Positions 8,428 to 16,428 are shown, counted from the first letter of the stretch. The stretch: DNA of 32,764 nucleotides from Ignavibacteria bacterium (GCA_016873735.1 VGWD01000025.1:1-32764); one strand, 5' to 3'. Numbers and translations: made by a program. The notes: generated by a model from the letters alone, not told the origin.

Positions 8428-9966
8428 TCAATATATGACGATCGGATATGGTGTGATATTCCCTTTTGATTGTATGAAGATCACATACATTCCGGGAATG
8501 AGATTATTCCATTGATACATGGTTGTATCAATGCGCTGAGATTGTTGATCCAATGCTTCACCCAAGAGTGAATATCCACCGATGAGTGTTCCGTCTTGAA
8601 TATCTGCAATAATGCTTCTACCTTGAGCATAGACATTTGTTTTTATTTCATGATCATGCAGAGAACTGGTCGCGATACCCAATCCTTCAAGAATGATATG
8701 ATCTGAAGAAGAATAATTGTTTTCAAGAGAAAATTGCAAATCAGTTTGTCTTTTACCTGAACCCTTTGGTTCGAACATCACATGAAGAAGCATGGTGTCA
8801 TTTGGAAGAAGAGTCTTATTGTATATCGGAGTCGATACTTTGAATTCACTTGCCTCATAACCTGATGTGGCAATGCTCTTGATCATAAGCGGAGCATTCC
8901 CTGCATTTGAAACTATCACCGTTTCGGTTGCTCGCTCACCTTGATTGGTTTCGGAAAATTCAATCAGTGAAGTAGACAATGACAAAAGACCAAATTGATC
9001 GGGTACTTGCTTGAAAATCCCGGTATTTGTTGCTGTCAATACTTTTCCGGTGGAATCCAAAGCAAATGAATTCACAACCGTGCTTTTAAAACCGGTGAGT
9101 AATTGTGCCCAGGTTTTTCCATCATCATTGGAGACATATCCGGCAGATCCATTCAAGCCGACATAGAGTGAGTTGCCTGTTCCAAACACAGTTTGCATCG
9201 GCAATTGATCAGATCCATTTCCAAAATAGATTGACCACTCTTTCCCATCCTTTGATCGAAATGCTCCATATTGTGTGGCGCACGTAATTGAACCATCGGG
9301 TAAAATCGCAAGATCTCTCGTGAATTGCAGATATACACCGGCATCTGCATCTTTCCAATTGATGCCGCCATCATTTGAAATGAAAAGTCCTTCGCCTTCC
9401 ATGGCAGCATAAATGCCCGATGAATGTTCCGTGATGTCGTTGACAACAGTATTCGGTAGTCCATTGGATGTTTTCGTCCATGACATCCCATCATCTATGG
9501 AACGATAAATACCTTTATCAGTTGCGGCAAACAATCGACCCTCTTTTCCCGCATGCAATCGCACAATGCGAATATTTGGAAATACTCTCTTGGTGAAATT
9601 TGCTCCACCATTCGTGGATGCGAGAATCCAACTGGAATCTTTGGCATCAACCAATCGATTCATTGCAGCGAAGATTGTCCCCTGGTCGGAAATTGCATAG
9701 GACAAACAATGTGAATACCAAGAAGTACCGATGCTTTGAACCCAAGTCTGACCTTGATTGGTGGAACGATAAATTCCTGCTCCATCACCTGTTCCGGCCA
9801 AATAATACCCGGCTTTGGTTACCGTTATGATGAAAGAGGGAACAACCGCGCCCGCATCGAATGGATAAGATGCGGTTTGAGACCAAAAGTTTTGAGAAAA
9901 AGCCTGTTGCGGCAATACATGCACAAAACAAAGAATACTTAGGATGTGGAGGATGAATGTGTTCAT
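8428..9966 (-). CDS. Secreted BNR/YCF48-like beta-propeller protein with HYDIN-like domain and T9SS-like C-terminus
   Basis: The 512-aa protein starts with a signal peptide (hydrophobic to about residue 20, likely cut after AFS at 25). Seven or so sortilin/BNR-type repeats follow to about residue 330, each carrying the Asp-box form S.DGG.W (e.g. YRSIDDGMSW, FISNDGGINW, YVSNDDGKTW). Residues about 333-430 resemble the ASH/HYDIN immunoglobulin-like fold (SNAGNAPLMIKSI). The last ~75 residues (YSLLGE, LIPGMYVIFIQ) fit a type IX secretion type-A sorting domain, a feature of Bacteroidota and relatives. It is probably surface-attached or secreted. Ligand unknown. It may head the minus-strand operon that includes the nuclease and mreCD. 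Confidence 0.85.
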   Translation of the reverse strand: MNTFILHILSILCFVHVLPQQAFSQNFWSQTASYPFDAGAVVPSFIITVTKAGYYLAGTGDGAGIYRSTNQGQTWVQSIGTSWYSHCLSYAISDQGTIFAAMNRLVDAKDSSWILASTNGGANFTKRVFPNIRIVRLHAGKEGRLFAATDKGIYRSIDDGMSWTKTSNGLPNTVVNDITEHSSGIYAAMEGEGLFISNDGGINWKDADAGVYLQFTRDLAILPDGSITCATQYGAFRSKDGKEWSIYFGNGSDQLPMQTVFGTGNSLYVGLNGSAGYVSNDDGKTWAQLLTGFKSTVVNSFALDSTGKVLTATNTGIFKQVPDQFGLLSLSTSLIEFSETNQGERATETVIVSNAGNAPLMIKSIATSGYEASEFKVSTPIYNKTLLPNDTMLLHVMFEPKGSGKRQTDLQFSLENNYSSSDHIILEGLGIATSSLHDHEIKTNVYAQGRSIIADIQDGTLIGGYSLLGEALDQQSQRIDTTMYQWNNLIPGMYVIFIQSKGNITPYPIVIY

Positions 9967-9997
9967 GCACGTGCACTTAGAAATGGAGAGTAGAAAC

Positions 9998-10012
9998 TCG
10001 GCTGAAAGCCGA
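9998..10012 (-). other. Leader hairpin of the propeller gene
   Basis: TCGGCT and AGCCGA form a perfect 6-bp stem with a 3-nt loop in the gap between the minus-strand gene ending at 10111 and the propeller start at 9966. There is no T-tract on either side, so it is not a standard terminator. It may shape the 5' leader of the propeller mRNA. Confidence 0.3.
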
Positions 10013-10059
10013 TTATGTCATGCCTGATCTTTCTTGCTGCAAAACATCAAACATTCCCC

Positions 10060-10067
10060 CAAAGATA
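10060..10067 (-). promoter_or_regulatory. Possible -7 box (TATCTTTG) for the propeller gene
   Basis: Read on the minus strand the sequence is TATCTTTG, an exact match to the Bacteroidota -7 consensus TAnnTTTG, about 94 bp before the start codon. No TTTG/TTG lies 19-21 bp further upstream, so support is partial. Confidence 0.3.
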
Positions 10068-10110
10068 CGAAACTTTCCGCCTCCATTCCCCATGCTGAAA
10101 CGTGTTTGTA

Positions 10111-10776
10111 TTATTCTTCAACTTCGATTCCCACTCTTTTGTAAAAATCCAGATAGACAAGATTTTCATTGCTGTTTTTGGGTTCGAGTGCATTGATGAT
10201 TGTCAGTCTGCCCATCTCGCGATTTCGTATGTCGAGATATTCCACTGTCGATTGCATTCTCATACGCAATTCATTGGCCGGCATTGCCGGTGCGGAGCCA
10301 ATAACATAGAGTCTGGCGGGTAATGTGTCGGAGGTGATGATATCCACGATCTTGCTATGCAAGAGATTCTGAATTTCTATATCTGCAGCTCTGGCCCTCA
10401 CTGCGGCAGTATCAATCAATCGCCTGAATTCATCGGCTGAAGTGCAATGCTTATAGACAGCAGTGCCACCGACCACCATTTTCACGACGATTGAGTCTTT
10501 TCCAATATCCTGTTTGATAGCCCTTGATATGGAATCTGCCTTGGAAATGGAAATGGGAGACAAAATCAATGCATAGACGCTACGAATCTTCGGAATCCTT
10601 CTTTTTGCCAATACCTCGCTTTTCTTGGGCAACTGCCTGTAAACCAAGCCGATGACTCCACTGGATAGTCCTAAAATCAACAAAAACAGATAAATGGCCT
10701 TCCAAGCCCATTTAGGTTTTGGTATATGCTGTCCATGCTCTTTGGGTTCTTCTTTCGGGGTTAAATGCTCTTCCAT
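10111..10776 (-). CDS. Hypothetical membrane-anchored protein, 221 aa (possible degenerate vWA-like domain)
   Basis: I chose the ATG at 10776. The longer frame to 10866 would run across the divergent promoter region and add an unlikely N-terminus. The product has a ~25-residue charged tail, one hydrophobic helix (about residues 27-46), and an extracytoplasmic domain of ~170 residues. Alternating hydrophobic strands and helices (YALILSP, IVVKMVVGG, RLYVIGSAP) recall a Rossmann-like or von Willebrand A fold, but the DxSxS metal site is missing, so this is only a structural guess. It is transcribed away from the thioesterase cluster across a 111-bp region with inverted repeats. Function unknown. 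Confidence 0.7.
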   Translation of the reverse strand: MEEHLTPKEEPKEHGQHIPKPKWAWKAIYLFLLILGLSSGVIGLVYRQLPKKSEVLAKRRIPKIRSVYALILSPISISKADSISRAIKQDIGKDSIVVKMVVGGTAVYKHCTSADEFRRLIDTAAVRARAADIEIQNLLHSKIVDIITSDTLPARLYVIGSAPAMPANELRMRMQSTVEYLDIRNREMGRLTIINALEPKNSNENLVYLDFYKRVGIEVEE

Positions 10777-10812
10777 GGCTTCTGATATTCGGATTGATGA
10801 GAGACTGCAGTG

Positions 10813-10820
10813 CAAAACTA
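10813..10820 (-). promoter_or_regulatory. Possible -7 box (TAGTTTTG) for the 10111-10776 gene
   Basis: Minus-strand TAGTTTTG matches TAnnTTTG and lies 36 bp before the chosen start at 10776. A TTTG is present upstream but only 16 bp away, shorter than the usual 19-21. The position supports the downstream start codon. Confidence 0.35.
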
Positions 10821-10863
10821 TGCATTTGCCAATGCACAAAAGGCCGGAATTCCATAAATTCCG
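10821..10863. promoter_or_regulatory. Two perfect inverted repeats in a divergent promoter region
   Basis: TGCATT-TGCC-AATGCA (10821-10836) and CGGAATT-CCATA-AATTCCG (10845-10863) lie between the divergent starts at 10776 and 10888. The first sits directly upstream of the candidate minus-strand -7 box. Both have the size of dimeric regulator sites. They may serve one or both directions; no regulator gene is adjacent. Confidence 0.4.
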
Positions 10864-10887
10864 CATACTTCATTTAGGACTTCAAGC

Positions 10888-11340
10888 ATGAACAAGAAAG
10901 AAGCACCCCAAATTCCCAATTATGCGGTCAAGACCGAAGAGCGCATTCGCTGGAGTGATCTGGATGCAGCCGGAATCATGTATTTCGGACAATATGTACG
11001 ACTCTTTGAGATTGGCGAAACCGAATTATTTCGCCAAGTGGGATTCCCATACACGAATGCTCAATTTGATGAGCTCGGCGTTTGGATGCTCCGGGTAAAT
11101 TTCCATTGCGACTTCCATTCCCCGGCCCTCATCGATGATTTACTTAGGATTTCATGCTGGCCGGAAGCAATTGGTGGAGCTTCTCTTCGATTGCGATTTA
11201 CCGTTCAAAGGGACAAAGAACTATTGGGTGATGGCTCGTGTACAATCGTATCCGTTGATAAAAACAGTGGAAAGGCCGTCAAATTTCCCGAAGAGTTACG
11301 TCAAAAAATAGAATCCTTGATCATGGGGGAATATCAATGA
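10888..11340 (+). CDS. Acyl-CoA thioesterase, 4HBT/YbgC-like hotdog family
   Basis: A 150-aa single hotdog-fold thioesterase. The segment RIRWSDLDAAGIMYFGQYVRLFE (about residues 19-41) is the 4-hydroxybenzoyl-CoA thioesterase signature, with the catalytic-type Asp in SDLDAAG. The family hydrolyses small or medium acyl-CoA or acyl-ACP thioesters in the cytosol, and the natural substrate cannot be read from sequence. A weak ribosome site (AGGA, 8 nt before ATG) is present. It opens a plus-strand run: its stop overlaps the next gene's start (ATGA) and the following gene is only 1 bp further. Length is typical. Confidence 0.9.
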   Translation: MNKKEAPQIPNYAVKTEERIRWSDLDAAGIMYFGQYVRLFEIGETELFRQVGFPYTNAQFDELGVWMLRVNFHCDFHSPALIDDLLRISCWPEAIGGASLRLRFTVQRDKELLGDGSCTIVSVDKNSGKAVKFPEELRQKIESLIMGEYQ

Positions 11341-12014
11341 GAACCCAGATATTGACCGGTGCAACAGGTTTGGTCGGGGAGGAATTCATAAAGTTGTTTT
11401 CCATGCCCAGACATGCAAAACTCATTATCGTGGCTAGGAAACACCCGGATTTCAATATCCCCAAGGGAGTGGAAATACGACTTGTTTCTGATTTTTTCGA
11501 CCGCTCTCTTTTGCGTGCTGCATTACAAGAAGGCAATGAAATGATCTGCTGTATTGGAACCACCATAGCCAAAGCCGGAAGCAAGGAGTCATTTGAAAAA
11601 ACAGATGTTGGCATCATTCGGGAACTTGCTCATGTTTGTTCGGAATTGAATTATTACGGATTCCATTATGTAAGCTCGATCCAAGCTTCGATCGAGTCAT
11701 CAACCTTTTATCTTCAATGCAAAGGAAGAGCGGAAGCTGAAATACAATTTCATCCATTCAAACGCATCAGCATATTACGTCCTTCTCTATTGCTTGGAAA
11801 AAGAAGAGAATTTAGGTTTGGAGAAAAAATCGGCATGATGTTGACCAAGCTTTTTCCATTCTTTCTGATCGGACCATTTAAAGAAATGAGACCAATCAAA
11901 GCGGAAACCGTTGCCAAATGCTTATTGTATAGAGCTATGTCCGATAATGAAGACACATTGATTCTTGAATCGGAAGAGATAAAGTCATTCACCACATTAT
12001 CCATCAATTTTTGA
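11337..12014 (+). CDS. NAD(P)-binding atypical SDR protein (HTATIP2/YbjT-like)
   Basis: The 225-aa protein begins with a Rossmann nucleotide-binding strand and loop, TGATGLVG at residues 7-14. It has the family pattern YVSSIQASIESSTFYLQCKGRAEAEI around 113-140, where the usual Tyr...Lys pair is represented by Y and K in YLQCKGR, and SILRPSLLLGKRREFR after it. These features match the HTATIP2/atypical SDR group, which binds NADP(H) and whose substrates are mostly unknown. It is translationally coupled to the thioesterase gene (4-bp overlap) with a GGGGGA-like ribosome site, and ends 1 bp before the GroES-like gene. Confidence 0.82.
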   Translation: MRTQILTGATGLVGEEFIKLFSMPRHAKLIIVARKHPDFNIPKGVEIRLVSDFFDRSLLRAALQEGNEMICCIGTTIAKAGSKESFEKTDVGIIRELAHVCSELNYYGFHYVSSIQASIESSTFYLQCKGRAEAEIQFHPFKRISILRPSLLLGKRREFRFGEKIGMMLTKLFPFFLIGPFKEMRPIKAETVAKCLLYRAMSDNEDTLILESEEIKSFTTLSINF

Positions 12015-12015
12015 C

Positions 12016-12396
12016 ATGATACTGGATATTCATGAATTTGATCGCATCCGAATAGTTGGCGATCGCGTTTTGATAAGGCCTCGTCCGGAGGATGAACAAA
12101 CACGTTCAGGGTTGTTTTTGCCACCGGGCATTGAAGAACAAGAACCTGCCGCAAGCGGTTATGTACTCAAAGTCGGGCCGGGTTTTCCCATGCCATCTCA
12201 ATCCGATGATGAACCATGGAAAGCCCATGATCAAGATCATGTACGGTATATTCCCTTGCAAGCAAAAACAGGGGATTTGGCAGTATATTTACGAAAGCAG
12301 GCAATCACGATCAATTTCAATGATCAGAATTATGTGATTGTTCCACAGCATGCAATCCTCATGCTGTACAGAGATGATGGATTATTTGAAGAGTGA
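12016..12396 (+). CDS. GroES-like (Cpn10 family) protein, 126 aa
   Basis: The chain shows the Cpn10 beginning GDRVLIRPRPEDEQTRSGLFLPPG at residues about 15-38. Here SGLFLP takes the place of the mobile-loop GGIVL that contacts GroEL. The C-terminal half keeps the DLAVYLR...YVIVPQHAILM strand pattern. It is about 30 residues longer than GroES because of an acidic/aromatic insert at about 55-80. Proteins of this size annotated as GroES-family co-chaperones occur in the Bacteroidota as extra copies beside a true groES elsewhere. Whether it caps GroEL is not known. There is no groEL next to it; it is packed between the SDR and rel genes. Confidence 0.8.
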   Translation: MILDIHEFDRIRIVGDRVLIRPRPEDEQTRSGLFLPPGIEEQEPAASGYVLKVGPGFPMPSQSDDEPWKAHDQDHVRYIPLQAKTGDLAVYLRKQAITINFNDQNYVIVPQHAILMLYRDDGLFEE

Positions 12397-12431
12397 ACAT
12401 CAACTAAGATTACCACGTATTTGCTCAGTGC

Positions 12432-14678
12432 ATGAAAACACAAATAGACATACGAGAAAATGAATTAGGCAAGGATCCGGAAGCGGATCTGCAATTGCTA
12501 TTGTCTGAGTGTAATCGCATGCTCTCAAAGGTTGATGAACATTTGATTACCAAGGCCTTTCGATTTTGTGTTGAAATCCACAAGAATGACTCAAGAGCGG
12601 ATGGCAGACCGTATTATTCCCATCTCTTGGCAACAGCATTGATTGTTGTGAGGGAAATCACTTTGGATGATATCTCTGTTGCCGCCGCATTATTGCATGA
12701 TGTGGTGGAAGATCATGAGCCCCGCGTTTCACTTGCAGATATTCGAAAAGACTTTGGCGATACCATAGCAGAAATCGTGGACGGCGTCACAAAAATCCGT
12801 GATATTTCCAAAAGCAAAGAAATCACGAGAGCGGAAAGTTATCGCAAACTGCTATTGTCACTCGTCAATGATGTGCGAGTGATACTGATCAAATTCGCAG
12901 ATCGTTTGCACAATATGCGTACGCTTGATCATTTGTCTCCAGACAGTCAAAAGCGGATAGCAAGAGAAACAATGGAAATCTATACTCCCTTCGCGCATAG
13001 ATTTGGTCTGGGTTCCATCAAATGGGAGATGGAAGATCTTGCATTTAAGTTTCTTGATAGAGAACATTATGATGAAGTGAAATCCGGACTCAAAAGCACA
13101 AGAAAAGAAAGGGAAGATTTTATCAATGGCTTCATTTCGCCAATTCAAGAACGACTCATAGCAAATCACATCAAGTTTGAAATTTCCGGCAGACCAAAAC
13201 ATATTTATTCAATCTATAATAAGATGCGCATGCAAGAAAAGCGCATTGATGAATTGTATGATTTGTTTGCCATTAGAATCATCCTGGACACTGATGACAA
13301 AAATGAATGCTTCTTTGTGTATGGAATCGTCTCTGAAATTTACACGCCCGTACCCGAACGCTTCAAAGATTATATTTCTGTTCCCAAAAAGAATAATTAT
13401 CAATCATTGCATACAACAGTGATCAGCAATGACGGCAAGCGTGTGGAGGTGCAAATACGAACAAAGTCGATGCATGAAATCGCCGAAAAAGGGGTTGCAG
13501 CACATTTCAATTATAAAGCCGAATCACTTGGAAAGAAAATCACATTCGGCGGCAAAGACCTGGAAGAATGGGCCAATTGGATGCGTGATGTATTCGATAA
13601 TGCCGGTGGCGGCGATGAAGCGGTTCAGCAGTTGTTGGAGAGTTTCAGATTGAATCTGTATCAACAAGAGATTCAAGTGTTTACACCAAAAGGTGAATTG
13701 CGTGTGCTGCCCATGAATTCCACGCCGATTGATTTTGCTTTCGATATTCATTCTGCAATCGGATTGCATTGCATAGGCGCCAAGGTGAATGGTCGCATTG
13801 TCTCTCTCGATCATAAATTGCAAAATGGAGATCAGGTTGAGATCATCACGTCAAAAAATCAATCTCCGAATCGTGATTGGGAACGTTTCATCGTTACGCA
13901 TAAAGCAAAACAAGGCATCAAAAAATTTCTCAATGAAGAGAAGCGAAAGCTTACCGCTGAAGGGAAAGAATTGTGGGAGAAAAAATCAAAAAAAATGGGT
14001 TTTCACATTGAAGAAGATCAACTCGAGAAAATCATTCTTTCTCTACGCTTTGAACACAAAAGTGATTTTTATCACAAACTAGCTATAGGCGAGGCAAATC
14101 TTGATCTAACTCTTGCTCTCATCAAAGAAAAAGCAAAACCCGGCTCACGAGAACATGATCAACAGCAAACAGAATATTCTTCGGATGAGGTGTATAAAGC
14201 GGTACGTGGCGATTCAGGAAATGGCGTATTCATCATAGGTAGCCCGGAAACTTCGAAAGGCATTTTATATGATTATGCAAAATGCTGCAATCCTGTTCCC
14301 GGTGATCATATCATAGGACTTGTCTCAACAGGAACAGGCATACGCGTTCATCGAAAAACATGTAAGAATATCGCTGATCTCATAGAAAAAAGAGATGGAA
14401 GAATCATGTCATTGCAATGGGCTTCTGTTCAACAAGGAGAATATCTTGCTGCAATATCTTTGGAAGGCGAAGATCGACCCGGCTTGCTCAATGAAATCAC
14501 CAATGCAATTGTTGGGTATAACAATACGAATATCCGCAGTGTAAATATCAATGCTGCCGGAACACATTTTAAAGGATTGGTGACGGTTTTCGTTAAAAAC
14601 ACGGAGCATCTTCATCGCATTTTTGATAGATTCAGAAAAATCAAAGGTATTTCATCCATCGAACGATTTGAAGGTTGA
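12432..14678 (+). CDS. Bifunctional (p)ppGpp synthetase/hydrolase, Rel/SpoT
   Basis: A full-length 748-aa long-RSH protein. The hydrolase HD domain has H64 (YYSH), H89/D90 and E93/D94 (LLHDVVED) and D157/R158 (FADRLHNMRTL), so it looks active. The synthetase domain (about residues 255-370) contains RFKDYISVPK and NYQSLHTT; the basic RxKD motif is that of bifunctional Rel/SpoT rather than RelA. A TGS domain follows at about 415-478, a Cys-containing central region (CCNPVPGD), and an ACT domain over the last ~75 residues. It makes and degrades the alarmone that adjusts ribosome synthesis during starvation. It begins 35 bp after the GroES-like gene with no clear Shine-Dalgarno site. Confidence 0.96.
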   Translation: MKTQIDIRENELGKDPEADLQLLLSECNRMLSKVDEHLITKAFRFCVEIHKNDSRADGRPYYSHLLATALIVVREITLDDISVAAALLHDVVEDHEPRVSLADIRKDFGDTIAEIVDGVTKIRDISKSKEITRAESYRKLLLSLVNDVRVILIKFADRLHNMRTLDHLSPDSQKRIARETMEIYTPFAHRFGLGSIKWEMEDLAFKFLDREHYDEVKSGLKSTRKEREDFINGFISPIQERLIANHIKFEISGRPKHIYSIYNKMRMQEKRIDELYDLFAIRIILDTDDKNECFFVYGIVSEIYTPVPERFKDYISVPKKNNYQSLHTTVISNDGKRVEVQIRTKSMHEIAEKGVAAHFNYKAESLGKKITFGGKDLEEWANWMRDVFDNAGGGDEAVQQLLESFRLNLYQQEIQVFTPKGELRVLPMNSTPIDFAFDIHSAIGLHCIGAKVNGRIVSLDHKLQNGDQVEIITSKNQSPNRDWERFIVTHKAKQGIKKFLNEEKRKLTAEGKELWEKKSKKMGFHIEEDQLEKIILSLRFEHKSDFYHKLAIGEANLDLTLALIKEKAKPGSREHDQQQTEYSSDEVYKAVRGDSGNGVFIIGSPETSKGILYDYAKCCNPVPGDHIIGLVSTGTGIRVHRKTCKNIADLIEKRDGRIMSLQWASVQQGEYLAAISLEGEDRPGLLNEITNAIVGYNNTNIRSVNINAAGTHFKGLVTVFVKNTEHLHRIFDRFRKIKGISSIERFEG

Positions 14679-14746
14679 ACCCATTTCGATCAGAAGTTTT
14701 TTTGTAGTTTCGTCACATATTTCCCACTGAATTTTCAAGGTGTCTC

Positions 14747-15271
14747 ATGGCTATACAAGGCGCATTCAATTTCAAAACATGGATCGATGAACATCGGCAT
14801 TTACTCAAGCCACCGGTAGGAAATGCAACCGTATATCAAGACACCGAATTCATCGTGATGGTCGTGGGTGGACCAAATTCACGCAAGGATTTTCATTATA
14901 ATGAAGGTGAAGAATTCTTCTATCAATTGGAAGGAGACATCACCGTGAAAATCATCGATGATGGAAAACAAAGAGACATCCACATCAAAGAAGGGGATAT
15001 TTTTTTGCTGCCTCCACGAACACCACATTCACCGCAAAGGGGTCCGAATACAGTAGGTCTCGTGATGGAACGCAAAAGACTCGACAATGAACTCGACGGC
15101 TTTATGTGGTTTTGCGAATCATGTACATCAAAACTCTATGAAGAATATATTCCGGTCAATGACATCGTAAAACAATTGCCCCCAATTTTTGAACGATTCT
15201 ATGGCTCTATCGATCATCGCACATGCAAGCAATGCGGTTCGATGATGGAGCCACCTCCAAAATTGACATGA
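14747..15271 (+). CDS. 3-hydroxyanthranilate 3,4-dioxygenase
   Basis: The 174-aa cupin matches the bacterial HAAO family along its full length. Fe(II) ligands are H50, E56 and H94, and substrate-binding residues are R46, R98 and E109, the same set (offset by one) as in the characterised Cupriavidus enzyme. Two C-x2-C pairs (C123/C126 and C160/C163) form the second, rubredoxin-like iron site of bacterial HAAO. The reaction opens the ring of 3-hydroxyanthranilate to the precursor of quinolinate, in tryptophan-to-NAD synthesis. No other kynurenine-pathway gene is in the window. An AAGGTG ribosome site precedes the ATG, and its stop overlaps the coaX start. Confidence 0.96.
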   Translation: MAIQGAFNFKTWIDEHRHLLKPPVGNATVYQDTEFIVMVVGGPNSRKDFHYNEGEEFFYQLEGDITVKIIDDGKQRDIHIKEGDIFLLPPRTPHSPQRGPNTVGLVMERKRLDNELDGFMWFCESCTSKLYEEYIPVNDIVKQLPPIFERFYGSIDHRTCKQCGSMMEPPPKLT

Positions 15272-16002
15272 TACATTTCGCACTTGATTTCGGAAATTCG
15301 CGCGTCAAATGTTATGCGCAAGGCCCTCAGTTATTGGGGGCTTTTGCGTATTCAACCGATGACTGGGATGCAACACTGATTGCTATCATCGAAGAACATG
15401 CACAAGGCAAAGAATATATCATCGGAATCTCTTCCGTGAATCCCGGAATGGATCAACAATTCATCGGCGCACTCGAACATGAGGGATGCACAACCATTCG
15501 AACAAAAACACTCTTAGCTGAATCCGGCACAATTGACTTTTCGAATATTTCAGGCATGGGCGAAGACAGAATGCATGGTGTATTCGGCGCATTGCAAGTA
15601 ACACAATCACCACTCATCACCATCGACTGCGGCACAGCGATCACGTTCAATGTTGTGAATGAGCAGGGTATATGTTTGGGTGGTGCCATCATGCCCGGAT
15701 TCACCACAATGTACAGTACACTCAGCTCTCAAACCGCAGGTCTTCCACTTCTTGCACCACAACCTAAAAGCCACATAACCGGAATATCCACTCAGGATGC
15801 CATTCATGCCGGAATTTCCAACGCCATTTCCGGCGCAATATCCAATTACATGGACGCATTTCCTGATTATGAATTTCTTGTGCTTGGTGGTGATGCAGAG
15901 TCAATTATGGCTATTATGGCAGGTAAACCCCAAAATCAACTTCGATATGTACCTGATTGCATAGCCCGTGGCATCTTTGCCGCCCTTGCACTAAAACCAT
16001 AA
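15268..16002 (+). CDS. coaX: Type III pantothenate kinase CoaX
   Basis: A 244-aa ASKHA-fold kinase. DFGNSRVK at residues 7-14 is the phosphate-1 motif, GEDRMHGVFGAL is the family GxDR element, and DCGTAITF and GGAIMPG are the remaining nucleotide and pantothenate motifs. It phosphorylates pantothenate in the first step of coenzyme A synthesis, without feedback inhibition by CoA in known members. I prefer the ATG at 15268, which forms ATGA with the HAAO stop and gives the usual N-terminus, over an upstream ATG at 15223 that adds 15 residues inside the HAAO gene. Coupling of NAD and CoA cofactor genes is notable. Confidence 0.95.
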   Translation: MIHFALDFGNSRVKCYAQGPQLLGAFAYSTDDWDATLIAIIEEHAQGKEYIIGISSVNPGMDQQFIGALEHEGCTTIRTKTLLAESGTIDFSNISGMGEDRMHGVFGALQVTQSPLITIDCGTAITFNVVNEQGICLGGAIMPGFTTMYSTLSSQTAGLPLLAPQPKSHITGISTQDAIHAGISNAISGAISNYMDAFPDYEFLVLGGDAESIMAIMAGKPQNQLRYVPDCIARGIFAALALKP

Positions 16003-16024
16003 AAGCACCCTTCAAAACTTTTTC

Positions 16025-16055
16025 TTGTTGGGATACACAAAATCTCCTATTTTCG
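16025..16055 (+). promoter_or_regulatory. Candidate Bacteroidota-type promoter for rplU-rpmA
   Basis: CTTG (16024-16027) is followed after 20 bp by TATTTTCG (16048-16055), seven of eight positions of TAnnTTTG. This predicts a start near 16062 and a leader of about 43 nt before rplU. Confidence 0.5.
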
Positions 16056-16104
16056 TAGTTCTCGTCATGAAAGAACAGTTCATCAATTCATCAACTGTAC
16101 TAGT

Positions 16105-16416
16105 ATGTTTGCTGTAGTAGAAATATCCGCCCAACAATTCACCGTCAGACCAACTGACACGCTTACAGTTCCACTATTGGATGCTGAAGTTGGATCAAGC
16201 GTTGAATTCGGAAATATCCTTCTTGGTGGCGAAGAATCAAATGTATCGATCGGAAATCCCTATCTCAGTGGATCGGTCAAGGCAACCGTCATTGCGCATG
16301 GCAAAGGCGACAAAGTTCTTGTATTCAAGAAAAAGCGTCGTAAAGGTTATCGCAAGTTGAATGGTCATCGTCAGCAGTATACACAAATTCAAATCAACGA
16401 TATCAAGCTCGGATAA
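16105..16416 (+). CDS. rplU: 50S ribosomal protein L21 (bL21)
   Basis: A 103-aa protein with the usual L21 opening (FAVVEISAQQFTVRPTD), the GG-containing central strands and the basic C-terminal FKKKRRKGYRKLNGHRQQYTQI that binds 23S rRNA. The rplU-rpmA order is universal, and L27 follows by 12 bp. No Shine-Dalgarno site is visible before the ATG. The first residues differ from the commoner MYAVIKTGGKQY, with SAQ replacing TGGK, but the reading frame and length are normal. Confidence 0.96.
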   Translation: MFAVVEISAQQFTVRPTDTLTVPLLDAEVGSSVEFGNILLGGEESNVSIGNPYLSGSVKATVIAHGKGDKVLVFKKKRRKGYRKLNGHRQQYTQIQINDIKLG

Positions 16417-16428
16417 AGGAGTTAAAGA

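Noticed and set aside
10777-10866. Longer N-terminus for the minus-strand 221-aa protein
   Set aside because: It runs across the candidate promoter box and inverted repeats and has no reasonable N-terminal features.
15223-15267. Earlier start for coaX
   Set aside because: It lies inside the HAAO gene and adds 15 residues ahead of the conserved N-terminal motif; the ATG at 15268 forms the usual ATGA coupling.
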